Origin: Scytalidium lignicola
Taxonomy: Eukaryota > Ascomycota > Leotiomycetes
Direction of reading: 5' to 3'
Assembly: GCA_002812745.2 (NCBI GenBank)
Contig: NCSJ02000156.1
Location: 32,775-96,774, forward strand
Length of the DNA stretch: 64,000 bases
Part shown: positions 13,574 to 23,035 of the stretch, piece after piece
Numbering within the stretch: position 1 is the first letter of the stretch
Layout of the letters: every line of letters begins with the position of its first letter
Translations under genes and position numbers: made by a program
The notes under the pieces: model-generated
Databases searched by the model: none
Seen by the model: the letters and a program-made list of their open reading frames with translations, nothing else
Told to the model about the DNA's origin: nothing

Positions 13574-14570
13574 TGTTGCATTGATGAGCGACGAGTAAGG
13601 GATGTTTCGCACTGGTAGTACTGAGGATGATCTGGATGGAGAGGAGGTAAATAGGGAAATACAATGAACAAGTCCTAAAGTCCTCCTCAATTTGAGGGCC
13701 TGTTCACAGGGCTGATTCTAAATTAACTCGGACACGTTCAAACAACTCCGTGAGTGTCCCCAGCGAGGCACACCGTACGTTGAACACGGTCATCCTTCTA
13801 ACATTATGGGATCCACCCAACATCGGAGCCATATAGTACAGTAAGGGTCAGTTATCTCCAAGGGCACAACCTGATTGGGCGAAGTCTCGGAGTAGGCTGG
13901 GAGGCGGAGTAGCCGACATTAACAGACACTAGTGATGGCGCTGTACAGCGACATCTTCTAACCTCGTATTTCCTAATATTTGCACTCCGAAATGCTTGAA
14001 TGCAGGCCTTGAAGATAGAAGTTCGATTGAAGTCCGCTGACTGCACATATTTGCGGAGCTCGCTTAGTCCCAACTCCGGATGCACGCTGACGAAGTTACT
14101 TTTGCGAAGCGCCCAACCTCGGAGTCGGAGTTGCGACTGCGCCACAAAACTTCTCCTGCAGTTACCCAGCGATGCTATGCAAGACTCAAGAAATACCCAT
14201 GTCCTCGAGACCTGGTGCGCAACCAACTACCATGCAATATTCAATCATGCAAGGCCAACTAGCTGCATTGGATGCAAGAGAGCTATTGCAGTGGTAACAT
14301 TGAATACCTTATGAGGTGCATGCAGCTCCCAAGACCTTCGGCGTGCCCTAGATGCTTGAATAATAATATTTTTTATAATAAACACAAAAATGAAACAAAT
14401 AAAATATATTACAAGTCATAAAATCTAATGATCCACCCGGAGATCTACATTGGTTTAATTACGATTTCATGTAGAATATCCACGTAGAACCAAAATTTAG
14501 TGGGTAACAAGTCTCAATTTAGTAATCTATAGGTTTTCTCTACCTTAAGTTTACTTTTCTATACGACATT
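13574..14570. promoter_or_regulatory. ABC transporter promoter region with repeated TCGGAG motifs
   Basis: No gene is supported. This is the 5' flank of the ABC-C gene and the 3' flank of the hotdog gene. Between 13822 and 14132 the motif TCGGAG (ACTCCGA on the other strand) recurs: ATCGGAGCC at 13822-13830, TCGGAGT at 13887-13893 and a tandem TCGGAGTCGGAG at 14119-14130. Related GCGGAGT at 13905-13910 and ACTCCGGA at 14073-14080 also occur. The part after 14350 is AT-rich and featureless. Small reading frames at 13852-14314 overlap on both strands and look like chance. Confidence 0.4.
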
Positions 14571-15569
14571 CTACTTCATCTGCAGCGGCGTTTCCGAGAG
14601 TGCGAGACTACTGTTGAATACCTGGTGTAGGCTGGCAAGTTCAGCGAAATGCTGCGCTATCTTCAGCCCTTGGCGGTTGTGCTCTTCAACTTGTACCAGG
14701 GTCCACTTGCAGTTCGTGAGCTTGTTGGAAGCATCACTCTGGCCATCCAGTGGGGCATAAACTTCACCACCGGTACCAGATTGTGGCGGTAGGAAGGACA
14801 TCTGTTCTCCCATGGCTGACTGCGCACTGGGCAGTAAGCCCGAGAGCTCGAACGCATTGCGAGGAGCTACCGTCATTCGTCCGCGCTTGAAGACATACTT
14901 AGCTATCGACGAGGCAAAAATGATATTCCGTGGATTGTTATCCAAGCTGTTCAGCTCATTTTCGAGTTTCCCACTTCCACTGCTTGGCTGTGACCTGACT
15001 ACGCCCGGCTTCACAAAATGGCTGATCAAGTATAGCCATTTCTGATCCCAGCACAGAACTCTTGTCCAAACTTCGTACTTTTCGTACGGCTTGATCTCCT
15101 TGTTAAATGTACAAGCTGTCCCTCCAAGAGCCATCTTGAGGCTTCCCATCTTCTTGCTTGTGCCAGTTTTATTCCGAGACGGGGATAGAATGCTCTTGAA
15201 TAGTTTGCAGATCAGGCTAGTATGGTTAAGATCCAGGTCTGTAAAATAGGTGCTATTAGACTTGTGGAGGTTGTAATCGCACTCAAATGCCGGGCTGCGT
15301 GAGGAAGTCACTACGGGCGCGAATATTGCCTGAAATCCATCCCTAGAGACATCCACTCGCCGTGAGCGATGTAAACCAAAATGATGATACATTATGCTAA
15401 AAATGCGGAGCTGAATTGTCAAGTCACATGAGCTGTCGGAAGGCAAAAGGTGATTCCAGTTGCAGAGGCTTACATGCCACACTCCCCACAAACTTTTAAA
15501 ATTCGCCGACAGAAACACCACCACACCCACCCAGACTGTATAATTCAAAATTATGACCATCATTCTCAA
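14571..15569 (-). CDS. THEM6-like hotdog-fold (thioesterase superfamily) protein
   Basis: The 332-codon frame has a hydrophobic N-terminal anchor (residues about 5-25), then the block characteristic of fungal and animal THEM6-like 4HBT proteins: DYNLHKSNSTYFTDLD, then FNKEIKPYEKYEVWTR and WDQKWLYLISHFV, then a FASSIAKYVFKRGR segment. Hotdog proteins usually act on acyl-CoA or acyl-carrier thioesters, but the reaction of this subfamily is poorly defined. In the cluster it could hydrolyse or channel the FAS acyl chain, or help release the peptide; that is inference. The ATG at 15569 gives a plausible membrane-anchored N-terminus, though an extra upstream exon cannot be excluded. The C-terminal 60 residues are less typical. 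It is read in the same direction as the ABC gene. Confidence 0.75.
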   Translation of the reverse strand: MRMMVIILNYTVWVGVVVFLSANFKSLWGVWHVSLCNWNHLLPSDSSCDLTIQLRIFSIMYHHFGLHRSRRVDVSRDGFQAIFAPVVTSSRSPAFECDYNLHKSNSTYFTDLDLNHTSLICKLFKSILSPSRNKTGTSKKMGSLKMALGGTACTFNKEIKPYEKYEVWTRVLCWDQKWLYLISHFVKPGVVRSQPSSGSGKLENELNSLDNNPRNIIFASSIAKYVFKRGRMTVAPRNAFELSGLLPSAQSAMGEQMSFLPPQSGTGGEVYAPLDGQSDASNKLTNCKWTLVQVEEHNRQGLKIAQHFAELASLHQVFNSSLALSETPLQMK

Positions 15570-16142
15570 TACATAACGCTTCTGAAGATTGGATGAAGGA
15601 AGGGTAGAACAGAAAGTCTGCGGTAGAAGTTCTCAACGGAGCCAAAGGATGGAATCCCACATTCTGGACCTTATATGTCACGTAAAGGCTATAAAAATTA
15701 AATAAGGTTCATGAATGAATAGCTAGAGGGGAAAATTGTACCTCTGCTAGTACTGCAGGCTGACTATCGTTGAATGACAGCCATCGCTATCCGAAAACCT
15801 TCCTAAACTTTAGCCCAATAAACCCGCTACCATTACACTAACCTATTTTCTGCTCTATGTAAGCGATCATCTCCTATTGATTTAGTTTTGCCATAGATTT
15901 GCTGTAGTCCCGTTTTGCACTCGTTCTTCGCAAAAGCGTAAGCTCTCAGTAAGCTCGCGTCGAGTGACACCAGTGCGGCAATATACTGCACTCTGAAACT
16001 GATAGACTAGTTAAAGTACTCTGAGCTATAAATATAGACTTCACTCTTGTGTTAATGTAGAAGATATAACTACATCATTACACAATATTTTGTCCGCCCA
16101 AAACTTTCGTACAGTTCAGACTTCATATAATCAATAAAGTTC
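15570..16142. promoter_or_regulatory. Divergent promoter, hotdog gene / aminotransferase
   Basis: This 573-bp gap separates the starts of the minus-strand hotdog gene and the plus-strand aminotransferase, so it probably drives both. No ORF with recognisable content is present. I see no clear ACTCCGA copy here. Confidence 0.4.
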
Positions 16143-17602
16143 ATGATGTACCCAAAACCTACTCCTCCGGAGACAATTAGTATGTCTGGATGTTTTTTGA
16201 AACCAATATTAGCTCTTTTGTATATACTGACTGTATGGGAAGATTGGAGCAAATTTTCTCCTGCGGCAATAACTGGTGAGCTTGGATAACATAAGTGGTC
16301 TTAGGGACTATAAACATATACTTATCAACCTGGCAAAAGTTAATGGACACTGTGAATCACACTACAGCCATAAGACAGGAAAATGGACCCAGCCAGAATT
16401 CGTACAAGATCCTTTCTTGAAGGTTCATGGTCTTGCTTCGGGCCTCAACTACGGTATAGACATCACCATTAGAACAAAAACAGAAAATAGAAGTCAGGCT
16501 GAACAATTATGCTAGGCCAGCAAGCATTTGAAGGGATGAAAGGTATCTAATTCTCTCTCAAGGTTGACTTCAGCAACTTGAAGTTTCTCCTAATACCTTT
16601 ACAGCCTTCCGCCATCCCAACAACGACATCTACATTTTTCGTCCGATTCAACATGGCCTTCGTATGGCCCACTCAGCATGTGTCATCTCCATCCCCCCTC
16701 CTCCAATTTCTCTATTCCTTCGCTGTGTGAGACTTGCTGTCTCTCAAAACGCTGCCTACGTTCCTCCTCATGGCACTCCTAATTCTTTTATGTATATTCG
16801 TCCGCTACTCTTTGGCTCAAGTCCACAAATAAGCCTTGTGCCACCCGATGAATACACACTTTGCGTATATGTCACACCTGCGCAGTCTTATCACGGCAGC
16901 CAACCGTTAGATGCCGTCATTTTGGAGGAATTCGACCGCGCTGCACCACGAGGCACTGGAGCGGCAAAGGTAGGAGGTAATTACGCTCCAGTAATGCGCT
17001 GGAGTGATCGTGCCCGCAGCGAGGGCTACCATCTCACGCTACATCTTGATAGCAAGACGCATACTGAAATTGACGAGTTCTCCACCTCGGCTTTTCTTGG
17101 AATCAAGACGCAAGCAGGGGAACAACCAGTTCTTGTTGTTCCAGATAGCGCAGCTATCATTGCGAGTGTAACAAGCCAAAGCTGCCAAGTTTTGGCTGAA
17201 GCTTTTGGCTGGAAAGTCGAAAAAAGGGCTGTATGTCTTCAATCCAACGAATTTATAAAAACAAATACTCGGTCTTGATTTATATGTCTAACTTATTGCC
17301 AGATTAAACTCGATGAGCTTTCATCTTTCTCTGAAGTCATTGCTGCAGGTACTGCAGCAACTCTTGTCCCTGTTCGTTCTATTACATCTAAGTCCACGGA
17401 GCAAAAATTCTCTTTCAATTGTAGCGATCTGGCTCCCGGACCAATGTGTATGATGTTGTTGGATGCAATCCAGAAGATCCAGCAGGGTGATGCCGTAGAT
17501 TTCTTTAATTGGTGCGATCCAGTGGAAGGCAGGAAACCTGCAGCCCTACCTGTGAAATCAGTATTGACGGGCCTAGAGAAGCACGTGAAAATTAGTGTGT
17601 GA
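16143..17602 (+). CDS. Branched-chain-type (class IV) aminotransferase
   Basis: This is a PLP-dependent fold-IV aminotransferase of the BCAT family, which interconverts 2-oxo acids and 2-amino acids with glutamate. Six exons (16143-16179, 16243-16275, 16340-16453, 16516-16542, 16605-17230, 17303-17602) total 1137 bases, 378 residues, close to family length. Motifs: VNGHCESHY, GLNYGQQAFEGMKAF, the PLP lysine (about K192) in GTGAAKVGGNYAP, EIDEFSTSAFLGI, then GTAATLVPV. The start at 16143 (or the next codon, 16146) is chosen because it splices in frame to the conserved N-terminal NWSKF segment; later in-frame codons fall in introns. Homologues in related clusters (TOXF of HC-toxin, the apicidin aminotransferase) are thought to aminate a fatty 2-oxo acid. 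A similar job, making a 2-amino fatty acid from the FAS product, is the best inference here. Confidence 0.9.
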
Positions 17603-18295
17603 TATTTGTGTATAGTTAGTTCTAAATGTTTAATTCGTGGCAAAAAGTTACATAATAAAGTTATTACAGTATTAAATTAATATAGGTGTTAATGACTAAT
17701 ACAAGTTAAAGGCTTGCTAATCACATCCTCATCTCTACTAAATATTAGATGAAACCAAGTAGAAGGCCAATAGGGTACTTCGGACTAGTTACAAGGGGTG
17801 TGCCAGAAAAACCTATTGCTCTTTTAGACCCTTAATTAATCTCCCAACGGTTAGAAGATCATCTTTTCTTTAATCGGAACAATGAAGATTGCGCTTATTC
17901 ACTGATACTCTAATGGCTAGCCGGATGAAATACGTTTGTAGTGTTGGTTGTCTGCTTAAACCAGTTAATATTGCTATTCTATGGAAGTTGAATATCTTAT
18001 TGTAACTTCTATTCTATATCGTTATTGCTGTTATTTATATAATCATCTGCTGATTAGACGCTAGCACTAAGAAAAAGGAAAGAAGTGAAAAAAAAAAAAA
18101 AAAACCAAGACAAGAGATACAGGCCAAAATAGTTTAATCATAACAAAGATATAAATCATGTCGTCATGCTTCCCTCTCCAGGTACCGGCATATCCGTATA
18201 TCATTGTTGCTGCACGTAACTTGCAATATGACTGTCGATCGCACTATTTCTATAATCAGCCTTTGTTACTTTAAAGAAATCTTTTAGGCAAATAT
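17603..18295. other. Convergent intergenic region, aminotransferase / asparagine synthetase
   Basis: This holds the two 3' ends. It is AT-rich and contains a run of 17 A at 18088-18104. No protein-like reading was found on either strand. Confidence 0.5.
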
Positions 18296-20382
18296 TTACC
18301 GCCCGCTAGGATCTGTTTGATTAGACCATGTTGGAACCCACCGATTAACTGTCTCAGCGCAGGAAGGTGGGAAGTGCTCATCAAACATTTTCCTATACCA
18401 GTATCTGAAATGTAGAAACAAATATTAGCATATAATCCACGCACTGGAGATGTAAATTTACATACGCTTCTTTCGTGTCTGGAATATCCTTTCCCCAGTT
18501 CGCTGGTGGATTTCTCATATCATCATCTGTAACGGCAAGCTCCGCATTGTCTTTAAGAGCATCGATCCAACCATAGCCTACTCCATCGCTGAACTGCTCC
18601 TTTTGTCTCCAGAGAATACTCTCTGGAAGGTATGGCTGTGTGCCATCCTCATCGGAAGTATCGAAAGCCTTACGAAGGATATACTTCTCAATCCGATCTT
18701 CGGTGATCAGTTTTTCGAATGGGTCAATATTCATCGCAACTTGGAGAAACTGCAGACAAACGATTAGTATATCAATGGTTTAGTATAAAAATGGCGTGCT
18801 CACTTGAGTATCTAAGAAAGGCACTCGTGCCTCAACACCCCAAGCCATCGTTGACTTATTAGCTCGGAGACAATCAGAGAGGTGTAAGTTTTTAACCCGT
18901 CGCACAGTTTCCTTTTGAAATTCCTGCTTATTCGGTGCCCCTTTGAAATAGAGATATCCACCAAAGATCTCATCACTTCCTTCACCACTTAAGACCATTT
19001 TAAAACCTAAGGCCTTGATTTTGCGACTAAGAAGAAACATAGGTGTGGAGGCACGAATAGTAGTGACATCAAAAGTTTCTAAATGATAAATCACATCAGA
19101 TAGTGCATTGAGGCCTTCTTCGATAGTGAATGTTAAGCTGAGATGGTTTGTACCCAGAAACTTCGCAACCTCAAGTGCTGCTTTTGAATCTGGAGCTCCT
19201 GGCAGTCCAATTGAAAAGGTGGTAATCTGTGGCATTTGTACTAGATTATCCAAAACTGTTCCATTGGTCTTGGGCATTTCCGTGATCGCTGTTCTGGCTG
19301 CAGACCAGAGCCTGAATCTTTCACGCTGGGCAATGGAAGCCACAAGACTTGAATCTAAACCGCCGGAAAGCAGAACTGCGAAAGGTACGTCTGTCATCAG
19401 ACGCTTTCTTACAGAATTCTCTAGGGTTGCTCGGAGGAGTCGGTAATCAATAGGATTTGTTGGCATTCGCGAAATCTCTAGCCAGGCCGGGTTGAAATAT
19501 CTAGTTGTTTCGCCTGTCAGAGAATCGTAGACATGTCCAGGAGGAAATGTTATGATCCTGTCAGCGATAGGGGAAAGTGCCTTCAACTCAGAAGCGAAGA
19601 GGACAGTCCCAGTCAGCTCGCTTGACCATCCTTGATAAAAGCTGGTTATACCTATCGGATCGCGAGCGGCGATGGTTCTATTGAGTCTCTTGTCATGTAA
19701 AACGAATGAGAACATGCCATCGAGATGCTCTGCAACGTTGACACCATACGTCATATACTATAGGCAGTTAGGTCAAAATTGCTGTTACTCTCGACGTTAA
19801 CATACCAGCGGTATGATCACTTCGCAATCAGATGAGGTCTTGAAGGGATACGCCTTTTTAAATTGTTTGCGAATAACTCGATGGTTATAAATTTCTCCGT
19901 TGGCAATCAGAGCGATTGAGTTATCGCTGTTTGTGAGAGGCTGTGCTCCATTTTCTTTAAATATTTTAGAAGTTGACCTATTTTCTGATCGATAGCGGTA
20001 ACTCACCAACACCAACGATACTTAGCCGTTCATGAGCCAAGACTGAACACTCAAAGGTTAATATCCGTAGTTTATCTAGTGATGCTTTTAGATAATGTAC
20101 TAGTATTATTTACTGTTAAATTGCCACCTAGAGTCATGTTAGTAATATGTTACCTACAACAGAAGTGACTTACTCCAGTCCGGACCGCGATGACGAATGC
20201 TATTATTCTATGTTAACCACATATTTTCATAATAAATGTGCTGATTTCCTACCATTTTGCAAGTCGCAGTGCGCTTGGCTTGAAGGCTTGGACGTCGGGA
20301 TGACTAGAAATATCATGTCAAGGTTGAACACTGAAGCAGTAGGGAAGGGCTTTTACTTGTGACACGCAAAGATTCCGCACAT
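18296..20382 (-). CDS. Asparagine synthetase (glutamine-hydrolysing)
   Basis: This is an AsnB-type enzyme: glutamine plus aspartate plus ATP give asparagine. The start at 20382 yields MCGIFACH, placing the catalytic Cys2 right after the initiator. Short exons then give a HPDVQ segment, RHRGPDWS and [10 protein letters not shown], followed by GAQPLTN and NGEIYNH of the glutaminase domain. The synthetase domain has LLSGGLDSS (ATP pyrophosphatase loop), [12 protein letters not shown] and [10 protein letters not shown]. The last exon, reached through an intron at about 18.41-18.47 kb, ends at a stop at 18296-18298 after [10 protein letters not shown]. All junctions checked are in frame and all key residues are present, so it should be active. 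It lies between the aminotransferase and the NRPS. It may supply asparagine as an NRPS substrate, or amidate an intermediate. A displaced housekeeping gene is also possible. Confidence 0.92.
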
Positions 20383-21240
20383 TTTTGCTGATTGAAAGCT
20401 GTGATTTCGCGCTTGACCCTCTGCTGTAAACACAGATATTTATTTCATTACTACTTCGTCTACTATCTCTCCATGTAGTAATACTAGGTCCCACCCACCC
20501 GCTTTACGGTTGCCGATGGATCTAGATACACGTATGCCGTAAGCGTAATGTAGTTAACGTAAGTCCTAGTCCATCAGTTATCCCAGCTTACCAGTTTTCC
20601 TTCCCTACCAATCATTAATTCTAACACAATTCCTTTCAATTAACTAATTGATTATTATAAAAATTTTCGTATAGATATTTCAATCAGATTATTGCATTTT
20701 TTTAATTAAAAAAAAAAAGAAACCATTNAAAAAAAATTGTTTAACAGGAAATTGTATAACACCTGCAAAAATACTATTTCCAATGGTAACTAGTACTGGG
20801 GTAACCTGTCATCTGGGAATTACATTACAGTAATCCTACAGCGTAAGCGCACATTAGCTTTATCTAAAGGTCTCACCCGAAGCCTTTTCTTACGTGTATA
20901 AACATGGCTTATATTTCTAAGTAAGCTGCCTTTATCTTTGGTGTTCAAACATTTGATCCTCATCAGCTAGTTTATGAGACCGTAGTCCTTAAATTCATAG
21001 ATATCATACATACTCAGGTTGCCTCCATACAGAATAACGATAAAATCCCTTGAGCTTCATTAATACGTCGACCTTGGATATATAAAAACTTAATAGATAA
21101 TAGATTTTGTAGCGATTNAAAAAGATCTTGAACTTCATAGAATATTGAAACAAACATGAATAATGAAGTTTGATAAATGGTAGAGGCATCCGTTTAATCT
21201 TAACCAGATTCAGGTTGTTTATTATAATAAGAGAAACATA
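20383..21240. other. Upstream region of asparagine synthetase, AT-rich
   Basis: This is the promoter side of the asparagine synthetase gene, bordered by the Tc1-type element. It is AT-rich with Ns at 20728 and 21118 in A-run contexts. TTACGGTTGCC near 20.51 kb also occurs reversed near 47.38 kb. No gene is supported. Confidence 0.4.
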
Positions 21241-21267
21241 TAGTGGGTGGACACAAGTCTAAGCGAA
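21241..21267 (+). repeat. Left terminal inverted repeat of the Tc1-type element
   Basis: This 27-bp end pairs with 22599-22625. The differences are at positions 1, 5 and 6 of the repeat. Confidence 0.9.
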
Positions 21268-21421
21268 TGCGATTCTTTGGCNTTTTTTATGCATGCAACC
21301 ACCACACTTCATATTGCAATTAACAAATCAATTCAAAACCAATTAGAAAACAGATTTTTGATTTGGAATCAGCACTAGCTAAAGATCATATAGCTATACA
21401 ACTAGCTATTACAACCCTTGT

Positions 21422-22585
21422 TTAATATTTTGTATACCATCCTTCAGCTGCAATAACTGCATCTACTTTCTTTGGTATCTTATCCATTAGACTATTCAAT
21501 AATTCCACATCCAAAGCTTCCCATGCTTCTTTTGTGGCCCTAATTAATAATTTTTTAATCGTTTCATTATCCTTCAAATATTCAAGCTTAGGATATAACT
21601 CAATAATCTTTTGTTTGAGTAATTTCTAGACGTTTTCAATGGGATTCATATCTGGAGAATAAGGTGGCCAATCTTCCACTGTTATAGCCATTTCCTCAAA
21701 CCAGTCACGAATAATATGAGCTGTATGAATAGGTGCGTTATCTTGCATGAATATAGAATCACTATCAAGGACTGTAGGCAGGTATTGCTCGAATATTTCA
21801 AGATATCGCCGAGCAATCACTTCTCCATGTTCTGAATCAGGGTCTCCTCGCATAACCACAAGATCTGTACGACAATTATGACCAAAACAGCCCCAAAACA
21901 TAATTGTTTGACCTCTTGAAGGTTTGCCTTGAACTGCTTATGATTGTAAGGTTTCACCTGTTGTTTTGGTTGAGTAATTGTAAGTCAAATAAAGGTAGTT
22001 AAACTGACCTCGTTTCCTATAAACAAAATCCCATTTGCCTCCCTTTCTACGCTCAATTGAACACTCATCTGACCATATCCAACGTCTCCAAAAGGCTACA
22101 CTTTGACTATTGTTTCTAAAGGCCCAAATTAATTGTTTACCTGCTAATTTATCATTCAAAAGTGGCCGTTTTGAGCATCTCCATTTTTGTATACTAGATT
22201 TCTTCAAAAAGCGATATATAGTCTTTTTGGAGACAGGTATAGGCAATTCACGAGCTAATTGAGCTGCAGTAATTTTGGGTTTGGCTTGTATGAGCCTGAA
22301 AATTGATCTTTGATCGCGTAAGCTCAATAAAGAAGGTGTTCTAGCACGTGGTTTGGAGATGTAAGAAACTTGGTGGGAAGCGTTGTTGAGAACTGAACGT
22401 ATAGTTGAGTTACTATAGCCTTCATTCTGTGTAATTTCGGATATTTTAACTCCATTATCGCGTGCCCCAACAATTCGAGACCTTGAATTTGGGGACAGCT
22501 CAGCTAAGGGAGGTCTAGAGGTTCCTGGAGTCCGTGGCATTGATTTGTATGGAAGGTGTGGTGGGGGAGGATGGCGCGGATTCAC
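21422..22585 (-). pseudogene. Tc1/mariner transposase with two nonsense mutations
   Basis: The N-terminal helix-turn-helix reads LSPNSRSRIVGARDNGVKIS. The DDE catalytic domain follows, with WSDECSIE (first Asp), FMQDNAPIHTA (second Asp) and WPPYSPDMNPIEN (third acidic residue). A TAA at 21938-21940 replaces what is most likely a glutamine codon, and a TAG at 21626-21628 replaces the tryptophan that normally follows PIEN-V. The frame otherwise continues to a TAA at 21422-21424. Both changes are C-to-T or G-to-A, the RIP type. The start may be at 22585 or at the in-frame ATG about 15 codons later. Confidence 0.88.
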
Positions 22586-22598
22586 GCGTTTTCGCGTT

Positions 22599-22625
22599 TT
22601 CGCTTAGACTTGTGTCCACATACTG
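22599..22625 (-). repeat. Right terminal inverted repeat of the Tc1-type element
   Basis: This is the reverse-complement partner of 21241-21267 and is followed by the TA target duplication. Confidence 0.9.
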
Positions 22626-23035
22626 TAACGAGAGGCTGTGAGTGAAAACGTACGATTCTGCATTTAATAGGATTGAACGTAAACTGAAGCCATTACAATT
22701 CACATAATCAACCAATCTTTACCTTATTTAGTGATTTTGTTTTTTATCTAATTTAATAATTCCTCATTCATGATAATGTTAGAATATAATATTATGTATC
22801 ATGACAACACATCCACTTATCACTCTCACAGTGCATCCGAGATGATTGAAATACGATTAATTATAAGACAAAGGTGATGTTTATTTCAGCTATTTATACA
22901 ATTGAAGTTTGAAAATCATATTTTTCTGGTGGAACAAAAGAAAATTCCTAATATTGGAAAGAGACGAACAACGACAATTAAGTAAACTAGAGCTAACAAT
23001 TCCACCTCAGCTCTACTATTAAACTGCCATTCATA
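22626..23035. other. NRPS 3' flank, AT-rich
   Basis: This is the short gap between the transposon end and the NRPS stop codon. No extension of the NRPS (C, TE or R domain) is readable here on the minus strand. Confidence 0.5.

Larger units (their letters stand above)
21241..22625 (-). mobile_element. Tc1/mariner-type DNA transposon, full length but inactivated
   Basis: The 1385-bp element is flanked by TA dinucleotides (21239-21240 and 22626-22627), the target duplication of this superfamily. Its 27-bp terminal inverted repeats (21241-21267 and 22599-22625) match at 24 positions and share GTGGACACAAGTCTAAGCGAA. It carries one transposase gene on the minus strand, broken by two stops. It lies between asparagine synthetase and the NRPS 3' end, in a gap that is otherwise AT-rich and empty. 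Confidence 0.9.

Noticed and set aside
16182..16515. Aminotransferase start at 16182, or a separate small gene at 16276-16515
   Set aside because: The 16276 frame begins at GTG inside an intron, and 16182 lies inside the first intron (16180-16242). The splice model from 16143 gives the conserved N-terminus and a total divisible by three.
18088..18104. Run of 17 A as a retroposon tail
   Set aside because: No retroposon body or target duplication could be seen beside it; a simple A run is enough.
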